64,000 bases of DNA from DATEOR01 sp036279015 (GTDB taxonomy: Bacteria > Actinomycetota > Thermoleophilia > Gaiellales > Gaiellaceae), in the NCBI GenBank assembly GCA_036279015.1, contig DASUJY010000060.1:1-64000 (forward strand). The letters run 5' to 3'. How positions within the stretch are numbered: position 1 is the stretch's first letter; each line of letters starts with the position of its first letter. Made by a program: the position numbers and the translations under genes. The notes under the pieces were generated by a model. That model was not told the origin of the DNA and did not search any database. It worked only from the letters and a program-made list of their open reading frames with translations. Positions 52,868-61,134 of the stretch are shown here, piece after piece.

Positions 52868-54207
52868 GCCCACTCCCCGTTCGGCGCCGATCCGTCGGCG
52901 AAGAGGCTGAGCGGGAGCGTGACGCCGCGCTTCTCGAACTTGTGCAGGAAGCTCGGTCGGAGGCCCGTGCCGCAGAGCGCGCCGACGACGGTTCGATCCG
53001 CGGTCACGCGCTCGACGCGGAAGTCGTAGATGTCCTGGAGGGTGATGACCTCCGACTCCATCCGCTGGACCTCCGTGATGGCCGTCACGCGCCGCGTGCC
53101 GTCCTCGAGTCGTTCGAGGTGGACGATGAGGTCGAGAGCCGACGCGACCTGCTGGCGGATCGCCCGCACCGGCAGCTCGAACCCGGCCATCAGCACCATC
53201 GTCTCGATGCGCGCGAGCGCATCGCGAGGCGAGTTGGCGTGCACGGTCGAGAGCGAGCCGTCGTGGCCCGTGTTCATCGCCTGGAGCATGTCGAGCGCCT
53301 CGGCGCCGCGAACCTCGCCGACGATGATCCGGTCGGGCCGCATGCGCAGGGAGTTGCGGACGAGCTCCCGGATCGGGATCTCGCCCTCGCCCTCGATGTT
53401 CTTCGGCCTCGCCTCGAGCCGCAGGACGTGTCGCTGGTTGAGCCTGAGCTCGGCCGCATCCTCGATGGTCACGATCCGGTCGGAATCCGGGATCGCGGTC
53501 GAGAGTGCGTTCAGGAGCGTCGTCTTGCCGGATCCCGTCCCGCCCGAGATGAGCACGTTCAGCTCGGCGAGCACGCAGCGGTCGAGGAACTCGACCGTCT
53601 CGGTCGTGAGCGTGCCCAGGCGGATCATGTCGGTGAGCTCCAGCCGCTTCTTGCTGAACTTGCGGATCGTCACGAGCGGCCCACTGAGCGAGAGCGGCGG
53701 GATGATGGCGTTGACACGGCTTCCGTCCGGGAGGCGCGCGTCGACCATCGGCGAGGACTCATCGATCCGCCGGCCGACCTGCGCGACCATCTTGTTGATG
53801 ATCCGCCGCAGGTGCGACTCGTCGTTGAAGCGCACGGTCGTCTCGAAGAGCCGGCCCTGCCGCTCTACCCAGATGTCGAATGCCCCGTTGACCATGATCT
53901 CGGTCACGCTCTCGTCGGCGAGCAGCCGCTCGAGAGGGCCGTGCCCGAGGATGTCGTCCGCGATCTCGAAGGTGAGCCGCTCGCGATCGTCCCGTGAGAT
54001 GCCGGTCTCCTGGCCGAGAAGCTCCTGGAGGTCGGACAGCACCCGCTCGCGCAGCTCGGCGGGATCGAGGTTGACGCTGAAGAGCTGCGGGCCGAGGTCG
54101 CCGATCACCTGCATGTGGATCCGGTTCTTGACCTCGGCGAACGGGTCCTTGCCGCTCGCCGGAACGAGCGGGCGGACTGCGGTGAGGCGCTCGTGGAGCT
54201 CCATCAC
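52864..54207 (-). CDS. tadA: Tad pilus assembly ATPase TadA (CpaF)
   Basis: A 447-residue secretion ATPase. An N-terminal region with LGHGPLERLLADESVTEIMVNG is followed by the ATPase core: Walker A ISGGTGSGKTTLLNAL, Asp box TIEDAAELRL, Walker B RPDRIIVGEVRGAEALDML and His box STVHANSPRDAL. It powers pilin extrusion and retraction. The GTG at 54207 overlaps the tadZ stop (GTGA); an ATG 3 nt later is equally possible. Confidence 0.94.
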   Translation of the reverse strand: MMELHERLTAVRPLVPASGKDPFAEVKNRIHMQVIGDLGPQLFSVNLDPAELRERVLSDLQELLGQETGISRDDRERLTFEIADDILGHGPLERLLADESVTEIMVNGAFDIWVERQGRLFETTVRFNDESHLRRIINKMVAQVGRRIDESSPMVDARLPDGSRVNAIIPPLSLSGPLVTIRKFSKKRLELTDMIRLGTLTTETVEFLDRCVLAELNVLISGGTGSGKTTLLNALSTAIPDSDRIVTIEDAAELRLNQRHVLRLEARPKNIEGEGEIPIRELVRNSLRMRPDRIIVGEVRGAEALDMLQAMNTGHDGSLSTVHANSPRDALARIETMVLMAGFELPVRAIRQQVASALDLIVHLERLEDGTRRVTAITEVQRMESEVITLQDIYDFRVERVTADRTVVGALCGTGLRPSFLHKFEKRGVTLPLSLFADGSAPNGEWA

Positions 54208-55373
54208 GACCGCCTCCCGAAGCGCCTCCGCCGAGGTGCCTCCGCCGCCGGCGCGTAGAGTCCGGCGAGGGCGCGGAACGCCTTTGCCGCCTCCGAGCGG
54301 GGCTTGGAGAGCAGGATCGGCGTCCCCTCGTTGACCGCCCGCGGGATGTCGCGGTCGCTCGGGATCAGGACGTCGGGCGACCGGCCTACGATCGCCTCGA
54401 CGTCGCTCTGGGTGATGCCCACGCGGCTGTCCGCTCGGTTGAGCACGAGACGGATCCGTTCGGGCCCGTAGCCCATCATGTCGAGAGTCTCGAGGCCCAG
54501 CTTCGTGTTCTTCAGCGAGAGCGAGTCGAGCACCCCGACCATGCAGATGTCGGACGAGACATCCGTGGCCGCGATCACCTCCGGCGTGAAGCCGGGCGGC
54601 GTATCCACGATCACGAAGTCGTGGGTCGACCGCAGCAGCGCGTAGACCTCTCGCAGCAGCTCGCCCGAGACGACGCCTGCATGGTCGGGCCGCGTCGGAG
54701 CCATCAGGACGCGTGCGCCGGAGGCATGACGGGCGAGATAGCCGTCGAGCTTCTCCGCGTCGAGCGTGCCGCCCGACTTCGCGAGGTCGTGGATCGTCTT
54801 CTCCGGCGCGAGGCCGAGAGAGAGGCCGACGTCGCCGAACTGGAGATCCAGGTCGACGACGGCGACGCTGCGCCCGGCCCCTGCGAGGGCGGTGGCCAGG
54901 TTCGAGGAGACGAGCGTCTTCCCGGCTCCCCCCTTCGGCCCGAGGACGCAGATGAGCGGTGAGACGGCGGTGCCGGTGGCTGTCGACGACCCCTGCTTGC
55001 GGGCGACGGCCTTCTCGAAGCTGAAGCGAAGGTCGCCGGGTGCCCCGGGCAGGGTGACGAGGTCGTCGGCTCCCGCTTCGAAGGCGCGCCGCACGAAGCC
55101 GTCGGGCATGCCGTCGAAGAGGACGACGATCGGGCGCTCGGGGCGTTGTCGCGCGGCCCCGTCGATCAGGAAGAGCGCCCGGTCCGAGTGGTCTGAGCAG
55201 GCGACCACGAGCAGGTCGGTTTGGGTCTCCTGGAGCGTGCTCCAGCTCTCCTCGAGCCCGTCGACGAGGCCGACGATCTCGATGCCGCCGTCGACCGGCA
55301 GGGCCGACTGCACGCGGTCGCGGTCGACGTCGTGGTCGAGCGCGACGAGGGTCTTGATCGAATGGCCGCTCAT
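54204..55373 (-). CDS. cpaE: TadZ/CpaE-like localisation ATPase
   Basis: A 389-residue protein. The N-terminal receiver-like domain lacks a standard phospho-acceptor (VALDHDVDRDRVQSAL; LLVVACSDHSDR). A MinD-type ATPase follows, with the deviant Walker A LGPKGGAGKTLVSSNLA and DFVIVDTPPGF. The family positions the Tad machine. It overlaps cpaB (ATGA) and tadA (GTGA). Confidence 0.92.
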   Translation of the reverse strand: MSGHSIKTLVALDHDVDRDRVQSALPVDGGIEIVGLVDGLEESWSTLQETQTDLLVVACSDHSDRALFLIDGAARQRPERPIVVLFDGMPDGFVRRAFEAGADDLVTLPGAPGDLRFSFEKAVARKQGSSTATGTAVSPLICVLGPKGGAGKTLVSSNLATALAGAGRSVAVVDLDLQFGDVGLSLGLAPEKTIHDLAKSGGTLDAEKLDGYLARHASGARVLMAPTRPDHAGVVSGELLREVYALLRSTHDFVIVDTPPGFTPEVIAATDVSSDICMVGVLDSLSLKNTKLGLETLDMMGYGPERIRLVLNRADSRVGITQSDVEAIVGRSPDVLIPSDRDIPRAVNEGTPILLSKPRSEAAKAFRALAGLYAPAAEAPRRRRFGRRS

Positions 55374-56173
55374 GGCCGGCCTCCGAACGACCTCACGATG
55401 GTGACGGACTTCACGCCGAGCAGGAGCGTCTCGAGCGTCACGAAGGGCGGGTTGGCCGCCGCCTCGGCGCCGCTCTGGGGCCGCAGGGAGAACCAGACCT
55501 TGCCGTTGTCGGAGGCGAAGGCCAGGTCGGCGGCCTGACTCTCGTCGAGGCGTAGGACGACGTTTGCGTCCGTACGATTGCCGCCGAAGCCGCTGCTGGT
55601 CTCTTCGGGGACATCGAGGACGAGGACGTCTTCGATGATCCGCTTGAGGACCGGGCGGGCGGCTCCACCGTTCGAGATCGGCACGCCGTTGCGATCGACC
55701 CGCTGCACGTTGAACCCGGCCAGGACGTCGACGTGGTCGCCGGCACGGACGTGGCCGATCAGGCCGTGCGCCTCGTCCAGCGGAACCGCGACGGCACGCT
55801 GGTCGCCGGTGATCCGGGTCGCGATGGCGTTCGTCCTAGCGGCGCTGAAGTCGGCCGCCGTCAGCTGCTGGCCGGGGAAGATGTCGTCGACCGCGACACG
55901 GCCGTGGAGCGTGGCGGGATCGGTGATCGCACCGTCCTTGACCTCGCCCTTCGGGGCAGTCGTGGCCTGGAAGAGCTCCTGACTCCCGGCCAGGTCGCCC
56001 GACATCCCCTTCGGGATCAGGCTCTTCGCGACCAGCACGGCGATCGGCTCGCTCGAGTCGTCGACGCTGCTGCGATAGTTGTTGAGGTAGAGCACGAGGA
56101 TGAGCCCGGCCAGGAGCGCGGCTCCCGCCGCCACGGCGACGGTGCCTCCTCGCGTCGTCAGCAATTTCTGCAC
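55370..56173 (-). CDS. cpaB: Flp pilus assembly protein CpaB
   Basis: A 267-residue protein with an N-terminal TM (VAVAAGAALLAGLILVLYL), then a SAF-like domain (VAKSLIPKGMSGDLAGSQELFQATTAPKGEV...GRVAVDDIFPGQQLTAADF) and the RcpC-type region (AVAVPLDEAHGLIGHVRAGDHVDVLAGF). In diderms it supports the secretin; here no secretin gene is present. The GTG start has AGGAGG upstream, overlapping the TAG stop of the previous gene. Confidence 0.9.
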   Translation of the reverse strand: MQKLLTTRGGTVAVAAGAALLAGLILVLYLNNYRSSVDDSSEPIAVLVAKSLIPKGMSGDLAGSQELFQATTAPKGEVKDGAITDPATLHGRVAVDDIFPGQQLTAADFSAARTNAIATRITGDQRAVAVPLDEAHGLIGHVRAGDHVDVLAGFNVQRVDRNGVPISNGGAARPVLKRIIEDVLVLDVPEETSSGFGGNRTDANVVLRLDESQAADLAFASDNGKVWFSLRPQSGAEAAANPPFVTLETLLLGVKSVTIVRSFGGRP

Positions 56174-56184
56174 GGTGATTCCTC

Positions 56185-58212
56185 CTATTCGGTCAGGACC
56201 GCGACGCACGTTCCGAAGCTGGAGAAGTCGCATGGAGCGCCGCCTCCGCCGCCCTGGTTGAGCGCGTCGATGTACTTGATGAAGTGGCCGACGATGTAGC
56301 CGCCGCCCGGGACTGGATCGGCTCCGGGGCACGGATCGCCCTGCCCGCCGCCGTTGCCGGGGGCGCTGAAGCCGGTGACGTAGAAGGTTGCGAAGTTGAC
56401 GATCGGGACGACGGCGTTGCCGCTTCCGCCGAACGATCCGAACGGGGTGACGAAGACCGGGATGAGTCGCGGGTCTCCGTCGGGGATGTCCTCGGGGATC
56501 GTGATGACCCCGTCGCCGTTTGCGTCCGTCCAGTGGTTCGGGTTGACGCACGAGTTGGAGCCGCCCTGCGTGCGGTCGAGCATCCCCTGGGTGACCTGGC
56601 CGTTCTGGCCGCCCGTCTGCGTCCGCACGCAGTACCAGTCGGCGGTCTGCGGAAGCACGTAGTACTGGTACGACTCGCAGGGAATGCCGGGGTTGATGGC
56701 GTAGGTCGGCGTGCAGCCGCTCCCGAGCTCGTCGCGGAGGTTTGCGCCCTCCTGGCAATCGAGCGCCTGGTTCTGGCTCCCGCCGACGACCTTGAGGTAG
56801 ACGGGAGCCGCGTTCGGGTCGGTCGAGTTCGCCTGGAGGCTCTCCTCGACGCCGATCGTGACGCTCAGGTTGTGCGTGCCGAAGGCGAGCGAGTTCGCGC
56901 CGGGGCCGATCTCGGAGACGCTGACGTAGTCCACCGGGCCGCTCGTCGCCGAGGAGGCGGAGAACGAGCGATGGACGCTCGTGAGCGTCTGGGCGGACGA
57001 CGTCGCCGTCTTCCAGTTGAGGTCGATCGAGTGGGCGAGCCCGTCCGCGGGCATGCCGGGGTAGCCGGCCGCCGCGGTCGTCGTCCAGTAGCCGGCGTTG
57101 GCGCCCGAGACGTTGTACGTGAGCGCGCAGCCCTTGGGGTTCGCTCCGCCGTTCGGGCAGCCCCAGCCGGCCACCTTCACCTCCGCGCCGATCCCGCCCT
57201 GGGCGGGCGGCAGCGACGGGTCGGGGCCGGTCGGGCCGAAGTCGATCATCGTCTTGACCCCGACGGTGCACCCGGCGTTGAGAAGGAAGTACGGGGCCGA
57301 GTCGTCGCCGCACCCGACGCGATACAGGATCGTGTCGCGGACAATCGGGGCGAGGGGCGTTCCGGTTCCGGCCGTCGAGTAGCCGTGGATGAAGCTGAGG
57401 CCGGTGAAGCCCGTCACCGTTCCGGTCGCGTCGATCGTGACGCTGTAGCACTCGACCAGGACCTCGTTGCAGATCGCGCTGAGCGTCCCCCCGGTCGGCG
57501 CCCAGCCCTGCCTGCCGCTCAGCGCGATGATCACGGTGTTGTTCGCCGCCGAGATGTCTACGGGCGTTGCCGCGCCGCTCCAGGTCGTCACGGTCTTGCC
57601 GTTCAGCGTCGTCGACACGCCCTTGCTGAGACTCTCTGTCGCGAGCACGGTCCCGGTGCCGGCGTTTACGAAGATCGCCGCGGCGGCGGTCGGGTTGTTG
57701 TCGGGAACGCCGACGGGCAGCGCGCCCGCCGAAGTCGTCTGCTGCTGGATCTCGACGCGGGCGTGCGCGTTGATCGCGGGGACAAGGCTTCCTGCCAGCC
57801 CGAAGAAGAAGGGCAGGTCGCCCTCGGTGATCTTGACGTCGACGTGCTTGGCGGCGCACGGTCCGCCGCCGTCGCTGTAGTCGCTGCCCCCGTCGTTCCA
57901 GTACTGGCCCGAGTTGATGAGGACGTGGACGTTCGCGTCGTCCGTCGGCGGCACCTGCGCGTTGAACCGCGTGGCCTGGGTCGGATCGCCGGCGTAGCGG
58001 CGCGCCTCGGCCTCGACCGGCGCATCGGCGCACGGGATCCGGAAGACGCCTCCCGCTGCGAGCGCGCCTGCGTCGGCCTGCAGCTGCAGATGGCGCTTGT
58101 GCTCGAACCAGTGTCCGACGTCGAGCACGAAGCTCGCGAAGAGGATGATGACGGGGAGGCAGACCGCCACCAGCACGAGGACGCCGCCCCGCTCGTCGCG
58201 GAAGATGCTCAT
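56185..58212 (-). CDS. tadG: TadG-like pilus-associated protein with EF-hand loop
   Basis: A 675-residue protein. Its N-terminus is TadG-like: FRDERGGVLVLVAVCLPVIILFASFVLDVGHWFEHKRHLQLQADAGALAA. A long extracytoplasmic region follows, rich in G/N/T and with paired cysteines. At residues about 563-574 it contains DANGDGVITIPE, a full 12-residue EF-hand calcium loop. It may be a tip or surface component. Its ATG overlaps the tadE stop (ATGA). Confidence 0.82.
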   Translation of the reverse strand: MSIFRDERGGVLVLVAVCLPVIILFASFVLDVGHWFEHKRHLQLQADAGALAAGGVFRIPCADAPVEAEARRYAGDPTQATRFNAQVPPTDDANVHVLINSGQYWNDGGSDYSDGGGPCAAKHVDVKITEGDLPFFFGLAGSLVPAINAHARVEIQQQTTSAGALPVGVPDNNPTAAAAIFVNAGTGTVLATESLSKGVSTTLNGKTVTTWSGAATPVDISAANNTVIIALSGRQGWAPTGGTLSAICNEVLVECYSVTIDATGTVTGFTGLSFIHGYSTAGTGTPLAPIVRDTILYRVGCGDDSAPYFLLNAGCTVGVKTMIDFGPTGPDPSLPPAQGGIGAEVKVAGWGCPNGGANPKGCALTYNVSGANAGYWTTTAAAGYPGMPADGLAHSIDLNWKTATSSAQTLTSVHRSFSASSATSGPVDYVSVSEIGPGANSLAFGTHNLSVTIGVEESLQANSTDPNAAPVYLKVVGGSQNQALDCQEGANLRDELGSGCTPTYAINPGIPCESYQYYVLPQTADWYCVRTQTGGQNGQVTQGMLDRTQGGSNSCVNPNHWTDANGDGVITIPEDIPDGDPRLIPVFVTPFGSFGGSGNAVVPIVNFATFYVTGFSAPGNGGGQGDPCPGADPVPGGGYIVGHFIKYIDALNQGGGGGAPCDFSSFGTCVAVLTE

Positions 58213-58709
58213 GCGCATCCGGCTGAGTAATTGGTCGGGCGAGCCTCGAGCCTCATCGTGGCCGAGCCGGTGATCGAGAGGTCGCCGGCCGAGAGCTTGT
58301 TGCCGATGAACGGGAGCAGAAAGTAGTGGGACGTGACCGTGACCCGGACGGGATCGCCGACGTTCGAGGTCCCGCTGGGAAAGGAGATGCAGACCTGGGC
58401 CTGGTCGCCCGCCGGAACGGAGTCGGTCCCGCCGTCTCGGAGCTCGCCCGTCGTCGCCTGGCTGCGAACGTAGTCCTGGAGCGTTCCGCCGCCCGGGTTG
58501 TGGTTCACGACCGCCCACCTCGCCCCTTCATTGGCGAGATGGGTCGAGTCGATCCAGTAGTTGAAAGCCTTGCCGAAATCGAGCATGCCGAGCAGCAGCG
58601 TCAGAAGCAGGGGAAGTACGAGCGCGAACTCGACGAGAGCGGCGCCGGATTCCGATCGGAATCGGCTGCCGAAAAGCGGCCGCGATTCAGAGGCCGGCGA
58701 CAATCGCAT
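58209..58709 (-). CDS. tadE: TadE-like pseudopilin
   Basis: A 166-residue minor pilin. The class IV prepilin segment RSESGAALVEFALVLPLLLTLLLGMLDFG follows a short basic leader with a G cleavage site (ESG|AALVEF). The extracytoplasmic domain has two cysteines. It overlaps the preceding pilin gene by 23 nt. Confidence 0.87.
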   Translation of the reverse strand: MRLSPASESRPLFGSRFRSESGAALVEFALVLPLLLTLLLGMLDFGKAFNYWIDSTHLANEGARWAVVNHNPGGGTLQDYVRSQATTGELRDGGTDSVPAGDQAQVCISFPSGTSNVGDPVRVTVTSHYFLLPFIGNKLSAGDLSITGSATMRLEARPTNYSAGCA

Positions 58710-58866
58710 CCAGCATCACTCTCAATTTGTCGAGAAGCGCGCCGACATTCGTGCCGACGAGCGTCAACATCGCGACCGAGACCGACGCGACAAAGGCGAG
58801 TATGAGCGCATATTCGACGATCGCCTGTCCGGATTCGGATTCATGTTCGTAACGCAGCTTGGTCAT
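58687..58866 (-). CDS. flp: Flp family type IVb pilin (second copy)
   Basis: A 59-residue pilin with prepilin motif SESGQAIVEYALILAFVASVSVAMLTLVG. The predicted cleavage after G leaves a mature chain of about 45 residues. AAAGGA precedes the ATG. It lies 108 nt after the first pilin gene, and a strong hairpin occupies that gap. Confidence 0.88.
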   Translation of the reverse strand: MTKLRYEHESESGQAIVEYALILAFVASVSVAMLTLVGTNVGALLDKLRVMLDAIVAGL

Positions 58867-58905
58867 GATTCGTTTCCTTTCTTGCTTGATGCCGCCAGCG
58901 CGCGT

Positions 58906-58957
58906 CCCAGCCTCGTCTCGCAGCGCCACACGGTGGCGTAGCGAGACGAAGGCTGGG
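58906..58957 (-). terminator. long hairpin between the two pilin genes (attenuator candidate)
   Basis: CCCAGCCTCGTCTCGC pairs with GCGAGACGAAGGCTGGG, a 16-bp stem with one bulge. An inner GCCAC/GTGGC pair lies at the apex. It lies between pilin 1 and pilin 2 on the transcribed strand. It could partly stop or process the transcript so that pilin 1 is made in excess. Confidence 0.6.
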
Positions 58958-58974
58958 CATGTGATGCGCGCCTG

Positions 58975-59154
58975 TTACGGCCCGACGGCGCCGGCGAGTG
59001 CCGTCTCGATCTTCTGAAAGATCGCCGTAACGTCCGTCCCGATCAGCGTCAGCACGGCGATCGCGACGACCGAGACGAGTCCGAGGATGAGCGCGTACTC
59101 AACCATCGCCTGGCCCTCTTCGTCCCGCTTGATGAGCTGGAGGAACTTCCGCAT
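58975..59154 (-). CDS. flp: Flp family type IVb pilin (first, probably major)
   Basis: A 59-residue pilin: basic leader MRKFLQLIKRDEEG, cleavage before QAMVEYALILGLVSVVAIAVLTLIG and a short polar tail. The ATG at 59154 has GGAGG 8 nt upstream; an in-frame GTG lies 9 nt earlier. It is first in the Tad operon and is followed by a strong hairpin, the usual place for the major pilin. Confidence 0.9.
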   Translation of the reverse strand: MRKFLQLIKRDEEGQAMVEYALILGLVSVVAIAVLTLIGTDVTAIFQKIETALAGAVGP

Positions 59155-59411
59155 GCGATTCACCTCCCTCCCTCTCCCGAAGGCGCCAACGGGGCGATGC
59201 GACTGCGAGGACGCCTGCTCCCTGAATTGACGCGCGGTTTACGTTCTGTCACTTCTTCGACAATAAGAAGGAGACAAATCGCCACAACCATCGTCGGAGC
59301 GGACTTGAGCCTGCGGGCGGGCGGTGGAATTCGATTAGGGTTTGAGAGCACTACCCATTCGATAGCCACCCGTCCGATCTGCATCCGGCGATCGGTGGGG
59401 AACGGCAGCGG
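59155..59411. promoter_or_regulatory. divergent regulatory region of pilin operon and prepilin peptidase
   Basis: A 257-nt gene-free stretch that is more A/T-rich than its surroundings. It contains CTTCTT...AAGAAG as an inverted repeat with a 7-nt gap (59252-59270). A weak minus-strand -35/-10 pair (TTGTCG, 16 nt, TAAACC) overlaps it. I see no clear consensus promoter and no small ORF of note. Confidence 0.35.
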
Positions 59412-60035
59412 ATGATTTTCGCCCGTCCTGGTAGTGGTCTCGATATGCGCGCCGCGATACGCTCGGAACTAGAAATGACCGCGTCGACGGAATCAGCGCG
59501 AATTACGCGACGTGACTGGCCCAGGGCAGCCGCTTTCCTGCTCGCCGGGTGCGGTGTCGTGCTCGCCTTCGCCGTCTTCGGGCTGAACGGCTCGGGGCTC
59601 GTCGCCGCCCTCGACATCGGGGTGCTCGTCGTCCTCGCGTGGGTCGACTTCGACCGGCGCCTGCTTCCGAACCGCATCGTCCTGCCCTCGGCGGCCTTCG
59701 TCTTCGCGGCGCAGGTCGCGCTTGCTCCCGGCCACGCGCTCGAGCTCGGCGCGTACGCGCTCGGGACTGCACTCGTGCTGCTCCTCGCGTACCTCGTCTA
59801 CCCCGCGGGCCTCGGTCTCGGCGACGTGAAGCTCGGACTCCTCCTCGGCGCGTCGCTCGGAGGCGCCGTCGTCTTGGGCCTCCTGGTCGGGACGCTCGCG
59901 GCGGCCGCCGCGGCGGTAGCCGTCCTGATCCGGGAGGGGAGCGCGGGTCGCAAGGCGAGCCTGCCGCTCGGGACCTTCCTCGCCTTCGGCGCGATCGTCG
60001 CGCTCTTCGTCGCCCAGCCGCCCCTCGCGGGGTGA
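59412..60035 (+). CDS. tadV: A24 prepilin peptidase (TadV/CpaA)
   Basis: A 207-residue membrane protease with about six TMs. The two catalytic aspartates are visible in LAWVDFDRRLLPNRI and GLGDVKLGLLLGA. It removes leaders from Flp prepilins and TadE-like pilins. It is divergent from the pilin operon it serves. Starts at 59445 or 59475 would also leave the whole domain intact. Confidence 0.87.
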   Translation: MIFARPGSGLDMRAAIRSELEMTASTESARITRRDWPRAAAFLLAGCGVVLAFAVFGLNGSGLVAALDIGVLVVLAWVDFDRRLLPNRIVLPSAAFVFAAQVALAPGHALELGAYALGTALVLLLAYLVYPAGLGLGDVKLGLLLGASLGGAVVLGLLVGTLAAAAAAVAVLIREGSAGRKASLPLGTFLAFGAIVALFVAQPPLAG

Positions 60036-60042
60036 CGCGGGC

Positions 60043-60366
60043 GTGAAGCACGTGATCGCGGTGCGCATCCGCCCGAACGTCGTCCTCCCCGAGCTCGAGC
60101 TCGGCCCCGATCGCTCGGTGCCGATCTCCGATGCCCCGGACACGCGGACGAGCGGCGACGCCCTCTGGCGCAAGCTGGCGGCCGTGATCAGGGCGCTTCG
60201 GCTCGACGGGGACGAGGTACGCCGCCGGCTGAGCCGCGACCCGCGCTATGCCGCCTACGAAGGCCTCGAGCTCCCGCCCGGTCGCCGTTTCGTCACCGAG
60301 GACGAGGCGCGGAGGCTGGTCGCGCTCGGGCTCGCCGATCCCGTCCACGCTCCGCCGGCGGCCTGA
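60043..60366 (+). CDS. hypothetical protein
   Basis: 107 residues starting at a GTG 8 nt after the prepilin peptidase stop. It has a short beta-like N-terminus (MKHVIAVRIRPNVVLPELELGPDRSVPISDAP), then a helix rich in arginine (LWRKLAAVIRALRLDGDEVRRRL) and a C-terminal segment with VTEDEARRLVALG. No recognisable family. Probably co-transcribed with the peptidase and the next gene. Confidence 0.5.
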   Translation: MKHVIAVRIRPNVVLPELELGPDRSVPISDAPDTRTSGDALWRKLAAVIRALRLDGDEVRRRLSRDPRYAAYEGLELPPGRRFVTEDEARRLVALGLADPVHAPPAA

Positions 60367-60555
60367 ATGGACCTCGCCGGCGCACGGGAGCTCGCGAAGC
60401 GGCTCGAGAGCGCGCGCGAAGCCGTCGGCGGCTGGAGACGGCTCGAGGTCGTCCGCCTCTATCCGCGAGCGCGGCCTCGGGTCGACGAGCTGCGGATCTA
60501 CGTGCAGCGCGGTGGCCGGCTGGAGCGGAGCGAGCGCAGGCGCGAAAGGCCCTGA
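60367..60555 (+). CDS. hypothetical small basic protein
   Basis: 62 residues, beginning immediately after the previous stop (TGAATG). It is arginine-rich with a helical N-terminal part (LAGARELAKRLESAREAVGGWRRLEVVRLY) and a basic tail (GGRLERSERRRERP). Not recognised; may bind nucleic acid, but that is only from charge. Confidence 0.4.
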   Translation: MDLAGARELAKRLESAREAVGGWRRLEVVRLYPRARPRVDELRIYVQRGGRLERSERRRERP

Positions 60556-60608
60556 GCCCGGGCACGGGGCGCTATCCTCGCCGCCTCAGGGCGAAACGAG
60601 GAGGACGC

Positions 60609-60896
60609 ATGCCGAAGTACCTGATGCTCTCGAGGCTCAGCGAGCAGGGACTACAGACGCTCCGCGCCAATCCCGACCGCGTCGGGGAGGTGAACAAGGA
60701 CGTCGAGGAGCTCGGCGTGAAGGTGCTCGAGCAGTGGTTCCTCCTCGGCCCGCACGACTTCGTGAACATCGTCGAGGCAGCCGACGCCTCTGCGATCGCC
60801 AAGGTGTCGATCGCCCTCGGCGCGCGCGGGAGCGTGCACACCGAGTCCTACGAGATGCTCGAGGTCGACGACCTCGCCAAGCTGCTCGGGGAATAG
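60609..60896 (+). CDS. GYD domain protein
   Basis: 95 residues with the GYD family pattern: KYLMLSRLSEQGLQTLRANPDRVGEVNKDVEELG, then LLGPHDFVNIVEAADASAIAKVSIALGARGSVHTESYEML. The fold is a small alpha/beta dimer of unknown function. GAGGAGG lies 4 nt before the ATG, a strong ribosome site. The next gene follows directly after the stop. Confidence 0.8.
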   Translation: MPKYLMLSRLSEQGLQTLRANPDRVGEVNKDVEELGVKVLEQWFLLGPHDFVNIVEAADASAIAKVSIALGARGSVHTESYEMLEVDDLAKLLGE

Positions 60897-61118
60897 ATGG
60901 CCGAGCCGCCCCGGCTGCCGGACTGGCTGAGGGCCGAGGTGGCCGAGTGGCCGCAAGATGCTTTCGGCGCCCACCAGGCGCGCCTCCTTCTCAGGGACGG
61001 CACGGTGATCGCGCCCGTCGCGATCCTGCCGAGCGGCGACATCGTCGGCTGGGGCGGGGCGGGTGAGGTCGAATTCGACGCGGACGACATCGTCGCGATC
61101 GAGCGGATCGACGAGTGA
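60897..61118 (+). CDS. hypothetical protein
   Basis: 73 residues starting at the base after the GYD gene stop. Acidic, with LPDWLRAEVAEWPQDAFGAHQARLLLRDGTVIAPVAILPSGDIV and an acidic tail FDADDIVAIERIDE; probably a small beta-barrel-like fold. No known family. Convergent with psuG. Confidence 0.5.
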   Translation: MAEPPRLPDWLRAEVAEWPQDAFGAHQARLLLRDGTVIAPVAILPSGDIVGWGGAGEVEFDADDIVAIERIDE

Positions 61119-61134
61119 TTCGGCAGGCCGGCCG

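Noticed and set aside
56284..58230. 648-codon plus-strand ORF
   Set aside because: Antisense of the TadG-like gene, whose N-terminal TM and overlaps are convincing.
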